A model generated the notes under the pieces. It ran no database searches. It was not told the origin of the DNA and was given only the letters and a program-made list of their open reading frames with translations. Shown here piece after piece: positions 8,472 through 17,533 of a stretch of 64,000 bases of DNA. The stretch's first letter is position 1. The number at the start of each line of letters is the position of its first letter. The position numbers were made by a program, and so were the translations under genes. This DNA is from an uncultured candidate division Zixibacteria bacterium (GTDB lineage: Bacteria; Zixibacteria; MSB-5A5; SM1-73), in contig CAIVRH010000019.1 in assembly GCA_903908285.1 (NCBI GenBank), positions 1 to 64,000 on the forward strand, in the 5' to 3' direction.

Positions 8472-9629
8472 ATGAGAGAAGTTGCAATAATCGGTGTAGG
8501 AATGAACAAATGGGGGGAGCTGTGGGAGAAATCCTTAAGAGACATCTTTGTGGAAAGCGCTCTTTTAGCCATCGAAGATGCGGGGGTGGATCATATCGAT
8601 TCCATGTATGCGGGATGCATGACCTCGGGTCTTTTTGTGGGACAGGAACATTTAGCATCCCTTTTGTCTGATTACCTGGGCGCAGGCCCTATTCCCGCTG
8701 CCCGGGTGGAATCAGCTTGCGCTTCCGGCGGTCTGGCGGTGAGGATGGGATTCATCGACGTCGCTTCCGGCATGTCTGATATCGTTCTGGTAGGGGGAGT
8801 GGAAAAGATGACGGATGTGAGCGGTGATGGCGCCACTTACGCCCTTTCCACAGCAGCGGATCAAGAATATGAGGTTTATAACGGTATCACTTTCCCCGGG
8901 TTGTATGCTTTGATGGCGCGAAGCCATATGCAGAAGTTCGGAACCACCAGGGAACAGTTAGCCCAGGTGGCAGTGAAAAATCACGAAAACGGATTCAAGA
9001 ATCCATTGGCACAATATCCGCAGAAGATCACAATAGAAGAGGTGATTAACTCGATCATGGTAGCCGATCCCCTCACCATCCTGGACTGCTCTCCCATCAC
9101 CGACGGGGCCGCCTGTCTTATCCTGTGTCCGGCAGATATGGCCAAGAAAATTTCCAAAAAGCCTCCGGTGAAGATCATCGCTTCCGGGAACGCCACGGAT
9201 ACGATTGCTCTCCACAGCCGCAGCGATTTTACTATCTTGAATGCCACGGTAAAAGCGGCAGAGAGGGCTTACAAAATGGCTAATGTGACACCGGAGAATA
9301 TCGATTTAGCCGAGGTGCATGATTGTTTCACCATTGCTGAAATAATGATTATCGAGGATTTAGGTTTTGTCAAAAAGGGAGAGGGAGGGAAAGCCACCAT
9401 GAGCGGAATGACTGCGCTAGGGGGAAAGAAGCCAATCAACACCAGCGGAGGACTTAAATCCAAAGGACATCCGGTAGGAGCAACCGGCGTAGCACAGGTG
9501 GTGGAGATTGTCCATCAATTGAGAGGCGAATCGGGACCCAGACAGGTTAAAAACGCAAAAATAGGGTTGACTCAGAACATGGGGGGCAGTGGTGGTAGTG
9601 CGGTGGTGCATATAATGCAAGCTATGTAA
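8472..9629 (+). CDS. Thiolase family acetyl-CoA C-acetyltransferase
   Basis: Interconverts two acetyl-CoA and acetoacetyl-CoA. 385 residues. The acyl-accepting cysteine is C83 in [16 protein letters not shown] and the C-terminal [11 protein letters not shown] carry the catalytic histidines. The sequence is of the archaeal/SCP-x-like type (opening [12 protein letters not shown]), not the FadA/AtoB type with its terminal CxG motif, which is absent here; [12 protein letters not shown] takes its place. AAAGGAG precedes the ATG by seven bases. In archaea this thiolase type is held against HMG-CoA synthase by a DUF35 protein, and that gene follows next. Confidence 0.9.
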   Translation: MREVAIIGVGMNKWGELWEKSLRDIFVESALLAIEDAGVDHIDSMYAGCMTSGLFVGQEHLASLLSDYLGAGPIPAARVESACASGGLAVRMGFIDVASGMSDIVLVGGVEKMTDVSGDGATYALSTAADQEYEVYNGITFPGLYALMARSHMQKFGTTREQLAQVAVKNHENGFKNPLAQYPQKITIEEVINSIMVADPLTILDCSPITDGAACLILCPADMAKKISKKPPVKIIASGNATDTIALHSRSDFTILNATVKAAERAYKMANVTPENIDLAEVHDCFTIAEIMIIEDLGFVKKGEGGKATMSGMTALGGKKPINTSGGLKSKGHPVGATGVAQVVEIVHQLRGESGPRQVKNAKIGLTQNMGGSGGSAVVHIMQAM

Positions 9630-9795
9630 ATTCGACAAATCGAAGATCGTTTAACGGTGGCAAAGCTCGAATCGATAATCGAAGATCGGAAATCGGAGGT
9701 TGAAAATTCTTGATGGAAAGCTATCGTGTTTCGACTTACGATGACCGAGTCTCGATGCGAATTTCGCTACCGATAAACGTTTAACGAGTATTTCA
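9629..9795. mobile_element. Gene-less sibling of the inverted-repeat element
   Basis: The thiolase-DUF35 spacer begins with the left motif (9640-9674, core GCTCGAATCG at 9665-9674) and ends with the right motif (9753-9786). The right motif matches 8394-8427 at about 29 of 34 positions and is inverted relative to the left. There is no gene between the ends. It seems to be an empty copy of the element at 7761-8432. Confidence 0.5.
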
Positions 9796-9809
9796 ACGGA
9801 GGTAACAAT

Positions 9810-10199
9810 ATGTTCCCAGCCAGATATTGGAGAGAGATTCCACAAAGATACCGAATGGAAGCGGAGAAATGCAAAAAATGCGGCAAGATATATTTCCCAC
9901 CGCGGTTGATATGTCCAGAATGCAAATCCCGGGAGTTTGAACAGGTCAAGCTCAAAGATGAAGGAACACTTCTAACCTACACGGTGATAAGAGTTGGGCC
10001 AAGCCAGTTCGTGAATCAAACCCCTTACGCCATGGGAATAGTAAAACTGGATGATGGAATCAACATATTAGCCCAGATCGTTGATTGCGAACCGGACCAG
10101 ATTCAAACCGGAATGAAGCTGAAGATAGAATTCAGAAAGATACAGCAAGATGGGGAAGCAGGAATTTTGTGTTACGGATATAAATGTGTGCCGGCATAA
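9810..10199 (+). CDS. DUF35 Zn-ribbon / OB-fold protein
   Basis: 129 residues. The N-terminal rubredoxin-like zinc ribbon has cysteines at 21, 24, 35 and 38 (CKKCG...CPEC), followed by an OB-fold (about 50-120). In the archaeal thiolase/HMG-CoA synthase complex the DUF35 subunit bridges both enzymes and forms part of a shared CoA channel. Direct linkage to both partner genes here suggests the same role. GGAGG lies seven bases before the ATG. It is unlikely to be catalytic by itself. Confidence 0.88.
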   Translation: MFPARYWREIPQRYRMEAEKCKKCGKIYFPPRLICPECKSREFEQVKLKDEGTLLTYTVIRVGPSQFVNQTPYAMGIVKLDDGINILAQIVDCEPDQIQTGMKLKIEFRKIQQDGEAGILCYGYKCVPA

Positions 10200-10281
10200 G
10201 TTGTTCCTTTTCGAACGTGTCAGATATTGATTTCGCCCGACGCTATGGTTGGGCTCTACGGAAGAAACAAGAAGAGGAAAT

Positions 10282-11889
10282 ATGTTTCGAATAGAAAGCA
10301 AAATAGATACAAAGAGCTTAGAGTTTCAGCAGAACAAAGCTGAGTTGCAAAGGCTGGTTGCCGAACACAAAGAGATATTGAAAAAAACCAAATTAGGAGG
10401 TCCGGAGAAAGATAGAATCCGGCATAAAGAACGAAAAAAGCTTTTGGTAAGAGAAAGGCTTGACCTTCTTTTCGACAAAAACACTCCGTTTCTGGAACTA
10501 TCTCCTTTAGCGGCTTACAACATGTATGATAACGAAGCCCCGGGTTCTGGAATTGTCACCGGTGTGGGGGTGGTGCATGGTCGCGAGATTCTTGTGGTAG
10601 CAAACGATGCTACGGTAAAAGGCGGAACCTACTTTCCCATTACCATAAAGAAGCATGTCCGCGCCCAGGAAGTCGCCATGGAGAATCGACTTCCCTGTGT
10701 TTATTTAGTCGATTCAGGCGGCATCTTCCTGCCATACCAATCCGGTACATTCCCGGACAAAGATCATTTCGGTAAAATATTTTACAATCAAGCCCGGCTT
10801 TCCGCCATGGGAATTCCTCAAATTGCCATAGTCTTGGGTTCTTGCACGGCAGGTGGAGCATACGTTCCCGCCATGAGCGATGAGGCGGTTATCGTCCGAA
10901 AACAAGGGACCATATTCATCGGCGGACCTCCGTTAGTCAAAGCCGCTACCGGTGAAGAGGTGACGGATGAGGATTTGGGCGGAGCCGATGTTCACTGCCG
11001 GATCTCCGGCGTGGCGGATCATTATGCTTTAAACGATCAGCATGCCCTGCAGATCGCCAGAAACATCGTCGAATGCCTGGATCCATCCAAGAAATTCGAG
11101 CTGGATGTGGCTGAGCCGGAAGATCCCTATTATGATCCGGAGGAATTATATGGCGTAGTCCCGCGTGATCTAAGAAGATCTTACGATATTAGAGAAGTTA
11201 TCGCCCGGATCGTGGATGGAAGCAAATTCCAGGAGTTCAAAGAACTATTCGGACCGACTCTGGTAACCGGGTTTGCCCGCATCATGGGTTATCCAGTTGG
11301 GATACTAGGGAACAATGGAGTGCTTTTCTCCGAAAGCTCTCTCAAAGCGGCTCATTTCATCAATCTCTGCACCATGCGTAAGATCCCCCTGATTTTCCTG
11401 CAAAACATAACCGGTTTTATCGTAGGAAAACAATACGAACATGGGGGGATTGCCAGCGACGGAGCCAAGATGGTGCATGCGGTGGCAAATGCCGACGTTC
11501 CCAAATTCACCGTGATCGTAGGTGGATCATACGGAGCGGGCAACTACGGCATGTGCGGACGGGCTTATGATCCGCGTTTAATCTGGATGTGGCCCAATGC
11601 CAAGATATGCGTGATGGGGGGAGAGCAGGCGGCGAACGTTCTTTTAACCGTGAAGATGAAACAACTGGAAAAACAAGGTAAGACCATGACCAAGGAGGAA
11701 CAGCAGAAGTTCATGGAGCCAACGCTTAGGAAATATGAGGAGGAATCCAGCCCCTACTTTAGCGGAGCAAATCTTTGGGACGACGGGATTTTAGATCCGC
11801 TGGAAACCCGAACTGCTTTGGCTTTGGGAATCTCCATGGCGTTGAACGTTCCCATACCCGATCAGAGATTCGGAGTTTTCAGGATGTAG
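10282..11889 (+). CDS. Acyl-CoA carboxylase carboxyltransferase (methylcrotonyl-CoA carboxylase beta-like)
   Basis: About 535 residues from ATG 10282 (AGAGGAAA just upstream; an in-frame TTG at 10249 is less likely). Both crotonase-fold halves of a biotin-dependent carboxyltransferase are present. [10 protein letters not shown] and [13 protein letters not shown] mark the N half; [21 protein letters not shown] and [18 protein letters not shown] mark the C half. The last motif and the RLDLLFD opening are characteristic of methylcrotonyl- and geranyl-CoA carboxylases rather than propionyl-CoA carboxylase. It would carboxylate 3-methylcrotonyl-CoA to 3-methylglutaconyl-CoA together with the biotin carboxylase and carrier encoded downstream. 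Substrate choice is inferred from motifs and context. Confidence 0.88.
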   Translation: MFRIESKIDTKSLEFQQNKAELQRLVAEHKEILKKTKLGGPEKDRIRHKERKKLLVRERLDLLFDKNTPFLELSPLAAYNMYDNEAPGSGIVTGVGVVHGREILVVANDATVKGGTYFPITIKKHVRAQEVAMENRLPCVYLVDSGGIFLPYQSGTFPDKDHFGKIFYNQARLSAMGIPQIAIVLGSCTAGGAYVPAMSDEAVIVRKQGTIFIGGPPLVKAATGEEVTDEDLGGADVHCRISGVADHYALNDQHALQIARNIVECLDPSKKFELDVAEPEDPYYDPEELYGVVPRDLRRSYDIREVIARIVDGSKFQEFKELFGPTLVTGFARIMGYPVGILGNNGVLFSESSLKAAHFINLCTMRKIPLIFLQNITGFIVGKQYEHGGIASDGAKMVHAVANADVPKFTVIVGGSYGAGNYGMCGRAYDPRLIWMWPNAKICVMGGEQAANVLLTVKMKQLEKQGKTMTKEEQQKFMEPTLRKYEEESSPYFSGANLWDDGILDPLETRTALALGISMALNVPIPDQRFGVFRM

Positions 11890-11900
11890 CGAATGGTAAT

Positions 11901-11948
11901 ACCTTTCCCCTTAGTCCCGCTCTCCATAGTGTGGAGAGGGGAGACCCA
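11901..11948. repeat. Dispersed CTCTCC/GGAGAG palindrome, copy 2
   Basis: TTAGTCCCGCTCTCCATAG followed by GTGGAGAGGGGAGACCC in the gap between carboxyltransferase and hydratase genes. The CTCTCCA/TGGAGAG arms form a hairpin. It may affect message folding in the operon. No run of T follows, so it is not a typical terminator. Confidence 0.5.
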
Positions 11949-11973
11949 AGAGCAAAATAGGAGAATCAAATAA

Positions 11974-12768
11974 TTGACTGAAGATAAAGCGTTTGATACG
12001 ATTTCTTATACATTAGAAAACAAAACCGCAAAAATCAATCTCAACCGCCCCGAAGTGCATAACGCCTTCAACGAGGTGATGATCGCCGAGCTTACCGAAA
12101 TCTTCTCCAAGATATCTAAGGATGAATCGGTGAGGGTAGTCGTCTTAACCGGTAATGGCGATTCATTCTGTGCCGGTGCGGATTTGAACTGGATGAAGAA
12201 GATGATCCACTTCAGCTACCAGGAGAATCTGGAAGATTCACTTAAATTAGCGGAATTGTTTTACCTGATGTATTCCCTGCCCCAGCCGACCATAGCCCGG
12301 GTAAACGGAGCTGCCATAGGAGGAGGTACCGGTTTGGTCGCGGTGTGCGATATTGCCATTGCTTCGGAGAATGCCAAGCTCAGCTTAAGTGAAGTGAAGC
12401 TGGGTCTGGTGCCGGCATGTATCTCGCCCTATGTGATTCGAAAAGTGGGTGAAGGAAGGTGCAGAGAATTCTTTTTGACCGGGGAAAGGCTTACAGCCAA
12501 CAGAGCAATGGAGTTAGGCTTGGTGAATCAGGTAGTGCCTTTGGAAAAATTAGATCAAGCGGTACAGGAAAAGGTAAATCAACTCATTTCCAGCGGTCCA
12601 AGTGCCATAGCTATGTGCAAGGAGCTTTTGAGGAATGTGCCGGGGATGAGTTTCGATAAAGCCAAGACCTACACCGCGGAGATGATCGCCTTGATGCGGA
12701 TAGGAGACGAAGGGCAGGAGGGGATGAACGCGTTTTTAGAGAAAAGAAAACCCAAGTGGACAAAATAA
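11974..12768 (+). CDS. Enoyl-CoA hydratase/isomerase family, probable methylglutaconyl-CoA hydratase
   Basis: 264-residue crotonase. It has the oxyanion-hole segments GDSFCAGADLNWM (about 59-71) and ARVNGAAIGGGTGLVAVCD (about 108-126), with SEVKLGLVPACISPYV near 140 supplying the usual acidic position. In methylglutaconyl-CoA hydratases of leucine breakdown (LiuC/AUH type) ADLNWMK is common, and the flanking carboxylase genes support that call. It would interconvert 3-methylglutaconyl-CoA and HMG-CoA. The start is TTG 11974, nine bases after AGGAGA; no ATG fits better. A generic enoyl-CoA hydratase remains possible. Confidence 0.85.
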   Translation: MTEDKAFDTISYTLENKTAKINLNRPEVHNAFNEVMIAELTEIFSKISKDESVRVVVLTGNGDSFCAGADLNWMKKMIHFSYQENLEDSLKLAELFYLMYSLPQPTIARVNGAAIGGGTGLVAVCDIAIASENAKLSLSEVKLGLVPACISPYVIRKVGEGRCREFFLTGERLTANRAMELGLVNQVVPLEKLDQAVQEKVNQLISSGPSAIAMCKELLRNVPGMSFDKAKTYTAEMIALMRIGDEGQEGMNAFLEKRKPKWTK

Positions 12769-12777
12769 CAATATGAA

Positions 12778-12833
12778 CCTCACCCCCTATCTCCCCCTCT
12801 CCATATTTATGGAAAGGGAGACGGGTGGAGAGG
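12778..12833. repeat. Dispersed CTCTCC/GGAGAG palindrome, copy 3
   Basis: CCTCACCCCCTATCTCCCC, CTCTCCATATTTATGGA and GGGTGGAGAGG form a stem-loop directly before the Cys-rich hypothetical gene. It is very close to the copies at 22183 and 32073 in its CCTCACC...CT opening. Confidence 0.55.
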
Positions 12834-12848
12834 TCAACTTAAGAAGGT

Positions 12849-13601
12849 ATGAAAAAAGAGAAAGCTATAAAACAACTAGATTGGATTCGAGAAAAATTCG
12901 GAAATATAGAAAATTATATTAGAATTCACTACGGAGAAGAAGCACCGTTTTCCATTATTGGGGATTGTTGCCTGGTACATCTGGACAATCCAGATGAGAA
13001 GACTATACAGGAGCGGAAAGAGGAATTTTTGAAAGACGATGGACTCGACGATGATTGTCTTTTATGTCAGATGCAAAGGGAAGAAGGAGGTTTTGTAGTT
13101 TATGACGGTTGTAATGGATTTTGCCCAGAATGTAAGCAAAAAGAAACGTGTGAGAGCTATGAACCCAAGCTATGGAATGATGATAACATAGAGAACCTAA
13201 AAGCAGAAGAAATGTACGAAGCGAACAGACTACCGAATAGAATGTGGTCTAGAAGCTTTGTTAACACAGATAACATCGATGAGATGCCTTCGGATTTGGC
13301 TAGACAGATTTTATTATTTGGTGTTTTAGCACACGCCACCGAATTGAAAATGGATTGTGAAAATCGCAAATATAGTGAAGATGTGATTCAAGGTTTCTTG
13401 GACCCTTTAGAGACAGCTTGTGGCGATTTGAAATTTTTCATAAATAAAGAAGCACCTCTATTTATCCCAGAAGGAATACGAGTCAATATTCAAATAGCCA
13501 TTTCAGCCCTGTCTCAACTTGTTAATAGTGAAATTGGCGAAAAGGCAAAAGACTTGACATCGAAACTGGAAAAGCTATTGACTTTAGTGGAACAGATTTA
13601 A
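12849..13601 (+). CDS. Hypothetical Cys-rich protein inside the carboxylase operon
   Basis: 250 residues that I do not recognise. Cysteines cluster in two pairs and triads between about 38 and 98 (CCLVH, CLLCQ, CNGFCPECKQKETCESY), which suggests a zinc or iron-sulfur site. The C-terminal half is helical and contains a LLFGVLAHATELKMDCENRK segment. No signal peptide or membrane helix. It starts with ATG after AAGAAGG and ends only 14 bases before the biotin carboxylase ATG, which has no ribosome site of its own, so the two are probably translationally coupled. It looks more AT-rich than its neighbours. A role in the pathway cannot be assumed; it may be a passenger. Confidence 0.75.
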   Translation: MKKEKAIKQLDWIREKFGNIENYIRIHYGEEAPFSIIGDCCLVHLDNPDEKTIQERKEEFLKDDGLDDDCLLCQMQREEGGFVVYDGCNGFCPECKQKETCESYEPKLWNDDNIENLKAEEMYEANRLPNRMWSRSFVNTDNIDEMPSDLARQILLFGVLAHATELKMDCENRKYSEDVIQGFLDPLETACGDLKFFINKEAPLFIPEGIRVNIQIAISALSQLVNSEIGEKAKDLTSKLEKLLTLVEQI

Positions 13602-13615
13602 ATTCATTTTTCTTT

Positions 13616-15115
13616 ATGCTAAAAAAGATTCTCATTGCCAATCGGGGAGAGATCGCGGTTCGGATCATCAATGCCTGCAAGGAGATGTCTATCCCCTCGG
13701 TGGCAGTATTCTCCACGGTAGATAGACCTGCACTACACGTGCAAATGGCAGATGAGGCGTATTGCATTGGAAATCCTCCGCCCCTGGAAAGCTATTTGAA
13801 CATAGACAGAATTATCCAAGTAACCAAGGAAAGCGGATCAGACGCGATTCATCCAGGTTATGGTTTCTTGGCGGAAAATCCGGTATTCTGCGCCAGATGC
13901 GAGAAAGAGGGGATCGTTTTCATCGGACCCAATTCCAAAGCGATGAAATTGGTGGGAGACAAAGTGGCATCACGCCAGACCATGACTCAGGCAAAAATCC
14001 CGATTATTCCGGGTATGATGAGCTCCGGTAAAGAAGTAAAAGGATTTAAAGAAGCAGCAGAGAAGATCGGTTATCCGGTTATGATAAAGGCCTCTGCTGG
14101 TGGCGGGGGAAAGGGGATGAGAATAATCCACTCACCGGATGAACTGGATAAGGGGCTGGAGGCGGGGATGAGGGAAGCGAAATCTGCATTTGGAGACGAA
14201 TCGGTGTATCTGGAAAGATATATCGAAAATCCCCGGCATGTGGAGTTTCAGGTGTTGGCGGACAACTGCGGGAATGTAGTTCATCTATGCGAGAGAGAAT
14301 GCTCCATTCAGCGGAGACACCAGAAGATCGTGGAAGAAACACCATCCTGTGCTTTAGACGAGAAGCTTAGAGAGAAAATGGGCGAGGTGGCCAAGCAGGT
14401 GATCAAAGTCTCGGGGTATAACAACGCAGGGACGGTAGAATTTCTCCTGGATCAGAATATGAACTTCTATTTCCTCGAAGTGAATGCCCGGCTTCAGGTG
14501 GAGCATCCCATTACCGAGTTGGTGACCGGAATAGATTTGGTGAAACAGCAGATAAGAATCGCCTCGGGAGAGAAACTCTCATTTACTCAAGAACAAATAA
14601 AACAAAGAGGGCATGCGATTGAGTGCAGAATCTATGCCGAAGATCCGGAAAACAATTTCTTCCCTTCTTCCGGGAAAATCCTTTTTATGAAAGAGCCGCA
14701 GGGACCTGGGATCAGGCATGACTGCGGGATATACTCCGGATTTGACGTGTCAGTTTACTATGACCCGATTCTATCCAAAGTGGTCGCCTGGGGAGAGACC
14801 AGAGAGGATGCCCGCAAGCGGATGATTCAGGCATTGTCCAATTACATCATCCTGGGAATAAAGACCCCGATTGAATTTTTGGGGTCGATCATGAATCATC
14901 CTGAATTCATTGCAGGTAACACCCAGACAAACTTTATCGATATGAACATGTCGGATTGGAAAGAGAATAAAGGAGAGAAAAGATACATCCATGAAGCAAT
15001 TATGGCAGCGGGTATCTCTTCTCAGAACAAAAGTAAGTCAAGAAGAACAACTGCAAAGGAAGACATGCCCAATCCCTGGTTGACTGTAGGGAAATGGAGC
15101 TTGAGTGGAAGTTAG
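13616..15115 (+). CDS. Biotin carboxylase subunit of acyl-CoA carboxylase
   Basis: 499 residues, the length of a free biotin carboxylase (AccC type). It opens MLKKILIANRGEIAVRI. The ATP-grasp glycine loop KASAGGGGKGMR is near 158-169, the ECSIQRRHQKIVEE bicarbonate/biotin segment near 226-239, and EVNARLQVEHPITE near 287-300. It carboxylates the biotin on the carrier encoded next, using ATP and bicarbonate. The fused alpha chain of methylcrotonyl-CoA carboxylase is about 660 residues; here the biotin carboxylase is separate from the carrier. No clear ribosome site precedes the ATG, which supports coupling to the upstream gene. It could also serve acetyl-CoA carboxylase, but context favours the operon role. 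Confidence 0.92.
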   Translation: MLKKILIANRGEIAVRIINACKEMSIPSVAVFSTVDRPALHVQMADEAYCIGNPPPLESYLNIDRIIQVTKESGSDAIHPGYGFLAENPVFCARCEKEGIVFIGPNSKAMKLVGDKVASRQTMTQAKIPIIPGMMSSGKEVKGFKEAAEKIGYPVMIKASAGGGGKGMRIIHSPDELDKGLEAGMREAKSAFGDESVYLERYIENPRHVEFQVLADNCGNVVHLCERECSIQRRHQKIVEETPSCALDEKLREKMGEVAKQVIKVSGYNNAGTVEFLLDQNMNFYFLEVNARLQVEHPITELVTGIDLVKQQIRIASGEKLSFTQEQIKQRGHAIECRIYAEDPENNFFPSSGKILFMKEPQGPGIRHDCGIYSGFDVSVYYDPILSKVVAWGETREDARKRMIQALSNYIILGIKTPIEFLGSIMNHPEFIAGNTQTNFIDMNMSDWKENKGEKRYIHEAIMAAGISSQNKSKSRRTTAKEDMPNPWLTVGKWSLSGS

Positions 15116-15148
15116 AGAACCGGATACCAGATTGAACATAGAGGATTT

Positions 15149-15670
15149 ATGGAACAAGAATTTACTATAGATGATAAAGTCTACAAACTCGGGATAGAAC
15201 ATAAGGATGGTAGATACCATATCAATATCGATAGTAGAAACTATATCATCGATTACACCTCCATCTCCGACAACTGTTTTTCGCTGCTGATAGATAACAA
15301 GGCAATTACAGTCTATCACTCAGAAGCCAATGGAAAGAAATACCTATCTATCGAAGGAGAGCAGTTCTGCATTCAGGAAGCAAAAACAGAGAGTATCAGA
15401 GCGGGTGAAGCAGATTCGGCTGCCCTACATGAAGCTCCCACCATTTGTTCTCCCATGCCCGGAAAAGTGGTTAAGATATCTGTGAAGGAAGGAGACGAGG
15501 TAGAAAAAGGGCAAGGATTGGTAATAGTGGAAGCGATGAAAATGGAGAACGAGATTAAATCACCCATCAAGGGCAGGGTGGAAAAAGTCAATTTTAAAGC
15601 GGGTGACCTGGTGGACGCCAGGCAGGCGATCATAGAGATAAAACCGGAAACAAAAACAGTAGCTAAATAG
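15149..15670 (+). CDS. Biotin carboxyl carrier protein with BT-like N-domain
   Basis: 173 residues. The C-terminal 75 form a biotinyl domain with the modified lysine K131 in EAMKMENEI and the opening SPMPGKVVKISVKEGDEV. Residues 1-80 resemble in length and beta-rich character the BT domain that joins biotin carboxylase to carboxyltransferase in fused alpha chains. The gene therefore looks like the C-terminal third of a methylcrotonyl-CoA carboxylase alpha chain encoded separately. GAGGA lies four bases before the ATG. Last gene of the operon; no terminator hairpin was found in the 120 bases that follow. Confidence 0.9.
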   Translation: MEQEFTIDDKVYKLGIEHKDGRYHINIDSRNYIIDYTSISDNCFSLLIDNKAITVYHSEANGKKYLSIEGEQFCIQEAKTESIRAGEADSAALHEAPTICSPMPGKVVKISVKEGDEVEKGQGLVIVEAMKMENEIKSPIKGRVEKVNFKAGDLVDARQAIIEIKPETKTVAK

Positions 15671-15790
15671 AATATATTCTCATTACCTCTCTTTATATCC
15701 CCCAAAATATTTCAGAATGAATTTTCAAGCCTTCCAATTTAACGGAATACTCTGGGTTTGCATTAATTATTATGGAATACGAAGGTTTTG

Positions 15791-16282
15791 CTATGGATTG
15801 GCGGGAGATTTCTTCTGGATAAGAACAGAGAGACTGACGTAACTTTTATTGAAGAAGAAAATCATTATTCCCAGAAAGAGGAATACGAAATCTTTAATAA
15901 GCAGCTTGGCTCCCTCTTTTGTGCCGGCCGGATCGGTGGAGAAACATCCGCAGTTCAAGTTTACCCCACGATATAGATTGATAGATATAGCAACTACAAA
16001 GACCAAAAGCAAGAAGCTGATCAAAAGCGAAGCGCTTTCGATAAATACCCCCAAGATCAAAAAGAGACCGGCAAGGAATTCAACCCAAGGGAGGGTGACC
16101 GCATAAATATTTATCAAAAAATGGGGGAGGATGTGATAATTGTAAATAATCCGGGCGAATTGGTCGGGATTAGCAATTTTGTCCAAGCTGGCATAGATGA
16201 AGGTTATCCCCAAAACCAACCTGAACAACAGCATTAATCTTTTATCGGTAATTACCCGAATTAGAGTCTTCAACATTTTCAT
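15791..16282 (-). CDS. DoxX/MauE-like membrane protein
   Basis: 163 residues with four hydrophobic helices, the layout of the DoxX/MauE family. The first helix region FRLVLGITFIYASLDKI and the later LPWVEFLAGLFLILGVFIE are conserved features, as is the CGCFS cysteine pair after helix three (NLNCGCFS), usually linked to thiol or quinone redox chemistry. The start overlaps the rhodanese stop (ATGA); a second ATG two codons in has better spacing from AGGTG. It is last in a three-gene minus-strand operon after DUF1573 and rhodanese genes. It probably works in the inner membrane in sulfur or thiol redox, as inferred from the operon. Confidence 0.8.
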   Translation of the reverse strand: MKMLKTLIRVITDKRLMLLFRLVLGITFIYASLDKIANPDQFARIIYNYHILPHFLINIYAVTLPWVEFLAGLFLILGVFIESASLLISFLLLVFVVAISINLYRGVNLNCGCFSTDPAGTKEGAKLLIKDFVFLFLGIMIFFFNKSYVSLSVLIQKKSPANP

Positions 16283-16794
16283 TCACCTGTTTCTATTAAC
16301 AAGCCCGCCATTTGCCATTCCGACCAGCCACCAAAGAATATTTTCACATTTCTGTATCCCAAATCCCGAAGCTCCCTGGATAGGAGCAGGCTGGCTTCGC
16401 ATTCGCTGCCGTCGCAATAGGCGATTATCTCTTCGTTTACCGGGAGCTTAGGCAAAACTTGAGGTGAGAATTGTTCGAACTCCTCATACGGAAGGTTGAT
16501 TGCTCCTTTGATATGCCCGGCCTTAAAGTCAACCGGCATACGAGCATCCAAAAAGATTACCTTGGAGGATTGGAATTTCATCTGGACGTAATCCAAGCTG
16601 ACCGCAGGGGGATCATCCTTTTGATAGGAATATGGGACAATTACACTATCGGATGTAAGCTTGCTGCTCCAGCTCCCCTTGAGGGTGATTCCCTTGGAAG
16701 AGAAAGTATTATACACTAGACCGACCGTCGATCCGATGATTATTATGATTACAGACCTGAGTATAATCCGTGTGAGCTTTGGTCTCTGCGGCAT
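16279..16794 (-). CDS. Membrane-anchored rhodanese-like sulfurtransferase
   Basis: 171 residues. A single N-terminal hydrophobic helix (about 10-28, RIILRSVIIIIIGSTVGLVY) anchors a periplasmic rhodanese domain. It has VIFLDARMPVDFKAGHIKGA near 77-95 and the active-site cysteine in YCDGSECEAS near 130, followed by GGWSEWQMAG. The active loop after the cysteine is CDGSECE, like single-domain rhodaneses of Bacteroidetes-type operons. It would carry persulfide sulfur outside the cytoplasm. It lies 13 bases after the DUF1573 gene and overlaps the DoxX gene by four bases. Confidence 0.87.
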   Translation of the reverse strand: MPQRPKLTRIILRSVIIIIIGSTVGLVYNTFSSKGITLKGSWSSKLTSDSVIVPYSYQKDDPPAVSLDYVQMKFQSSKVIFLDARMPVDFKAGHIKGAINLPYEEFEQFSPQVLPKLPVNEEIIAYCDGSECEASLLLSRELRDLGYRNVKIFFGGWSEWQMAGLLIETGE

Positions 16795-16807
16795 CGATCT
16801 CTTGGCT

Positions 16808-17533
16808 TTAGGGGGTGATTATCTCCCCGAAAATCGGGATGCTGACCCGGGCAATTTTGGAACCTTCAAAATCAAGAGTCAGTGAGGTATGAAAACTCCC
16901 TGCGGCTACTCCCTTTTTTAACTTCGCCACCAGCTGAATGCTCTCACCCGGTTTAAGGATTTTATTCCCTAAGCTTACATCCACATATTCTCTGGGTTCT
17001 TCTATAACATTGAGGGAGAGTCTTTCTTTTGAGATATTTTCAATAGTAAGGGTACGTGAACCTTCAGCTCCCACTGCTGTTGTGTCAAAATCAATTTCGG
17101 CAGGGGTAAGTTTTACCAAAGAGTTGTTGAGTCCAATCTTTGCCGTGAATTGTACCTCTGAGAGGGGATTGTTTGGATCATTGGAAGTTATCTGGAGCTT
17201 TTTAACAGCCTCGGTGGTAACGACCTTTCTGGGATCAAAAACGATTTTCATCTCAGCCGACTCATTCGGGGATAACCGCTTCTGGGTTAGAGGAGTGGTG
17301 GTACAACCACAGTCCGGTCTAACCTTAACAATGATTAAAGTATCCGTTCCCACATTTTTGATCATATAGGTGTGTGATACCGTTCCGGTTTTGGGAACGT
17401 ACCCAAAGCTCCACATGGTCTCGGAAAAAGATATCTTTGCTCCCGGCAGCGGATGCTCTTGAGCGTAAACCAGATTAACCGTGAGAAAAATCAAAAGTAA
17501 GAGAAAACAAATTTTTAAATTTAATATCTTCAT
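16808..17533 (-). CDS. Secreted DUF1573 (ASH/Ig-like) protein
   Basis: 241 residues with signal peptide (LKICFLLLLIFLTVNLVYA). Two ASPM-SPD-2-Hydin-type Ig-like repeats follow. The first has the DUF1573 hallmark WSFGYVPKTGTVSHTYMIKNVGTDTLIIVKVRPDCGCTT, abbreviated here as FG-x4-G-x8-KN-G...CGCT; the second is at about 125-235. DUF1573 proteins are abundant in the FCB group and sit in the periplasm; the CGC motif may bind or sense thiols. The gene leads the rhodanese-DoxX operon. AAGGAG lies eight bases before the ATG. Confidence 0.85.
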   Translation of the reverse strand: MKILNLKICFLLLLIFLTVNLVYAQEHPLPGAKISFSETMWSFGYVPKTGTVSHTYMIKNVGTDTLIIVKVRPDCGCTTTPLTQKRLSPNESAEMKIVFDPRKVVTTEAVKKLQITSNDPNNPLSEVQFTAKIGLNNSLVKLTPAEIDFDTTAVGAEGSRTLTIENISKERLSLNVIEEPREYVDVSLGNKILKPGESIQLVAKLKKGVAAGSFHTSLTLDFEGSKIARVSIPIFGEIITP

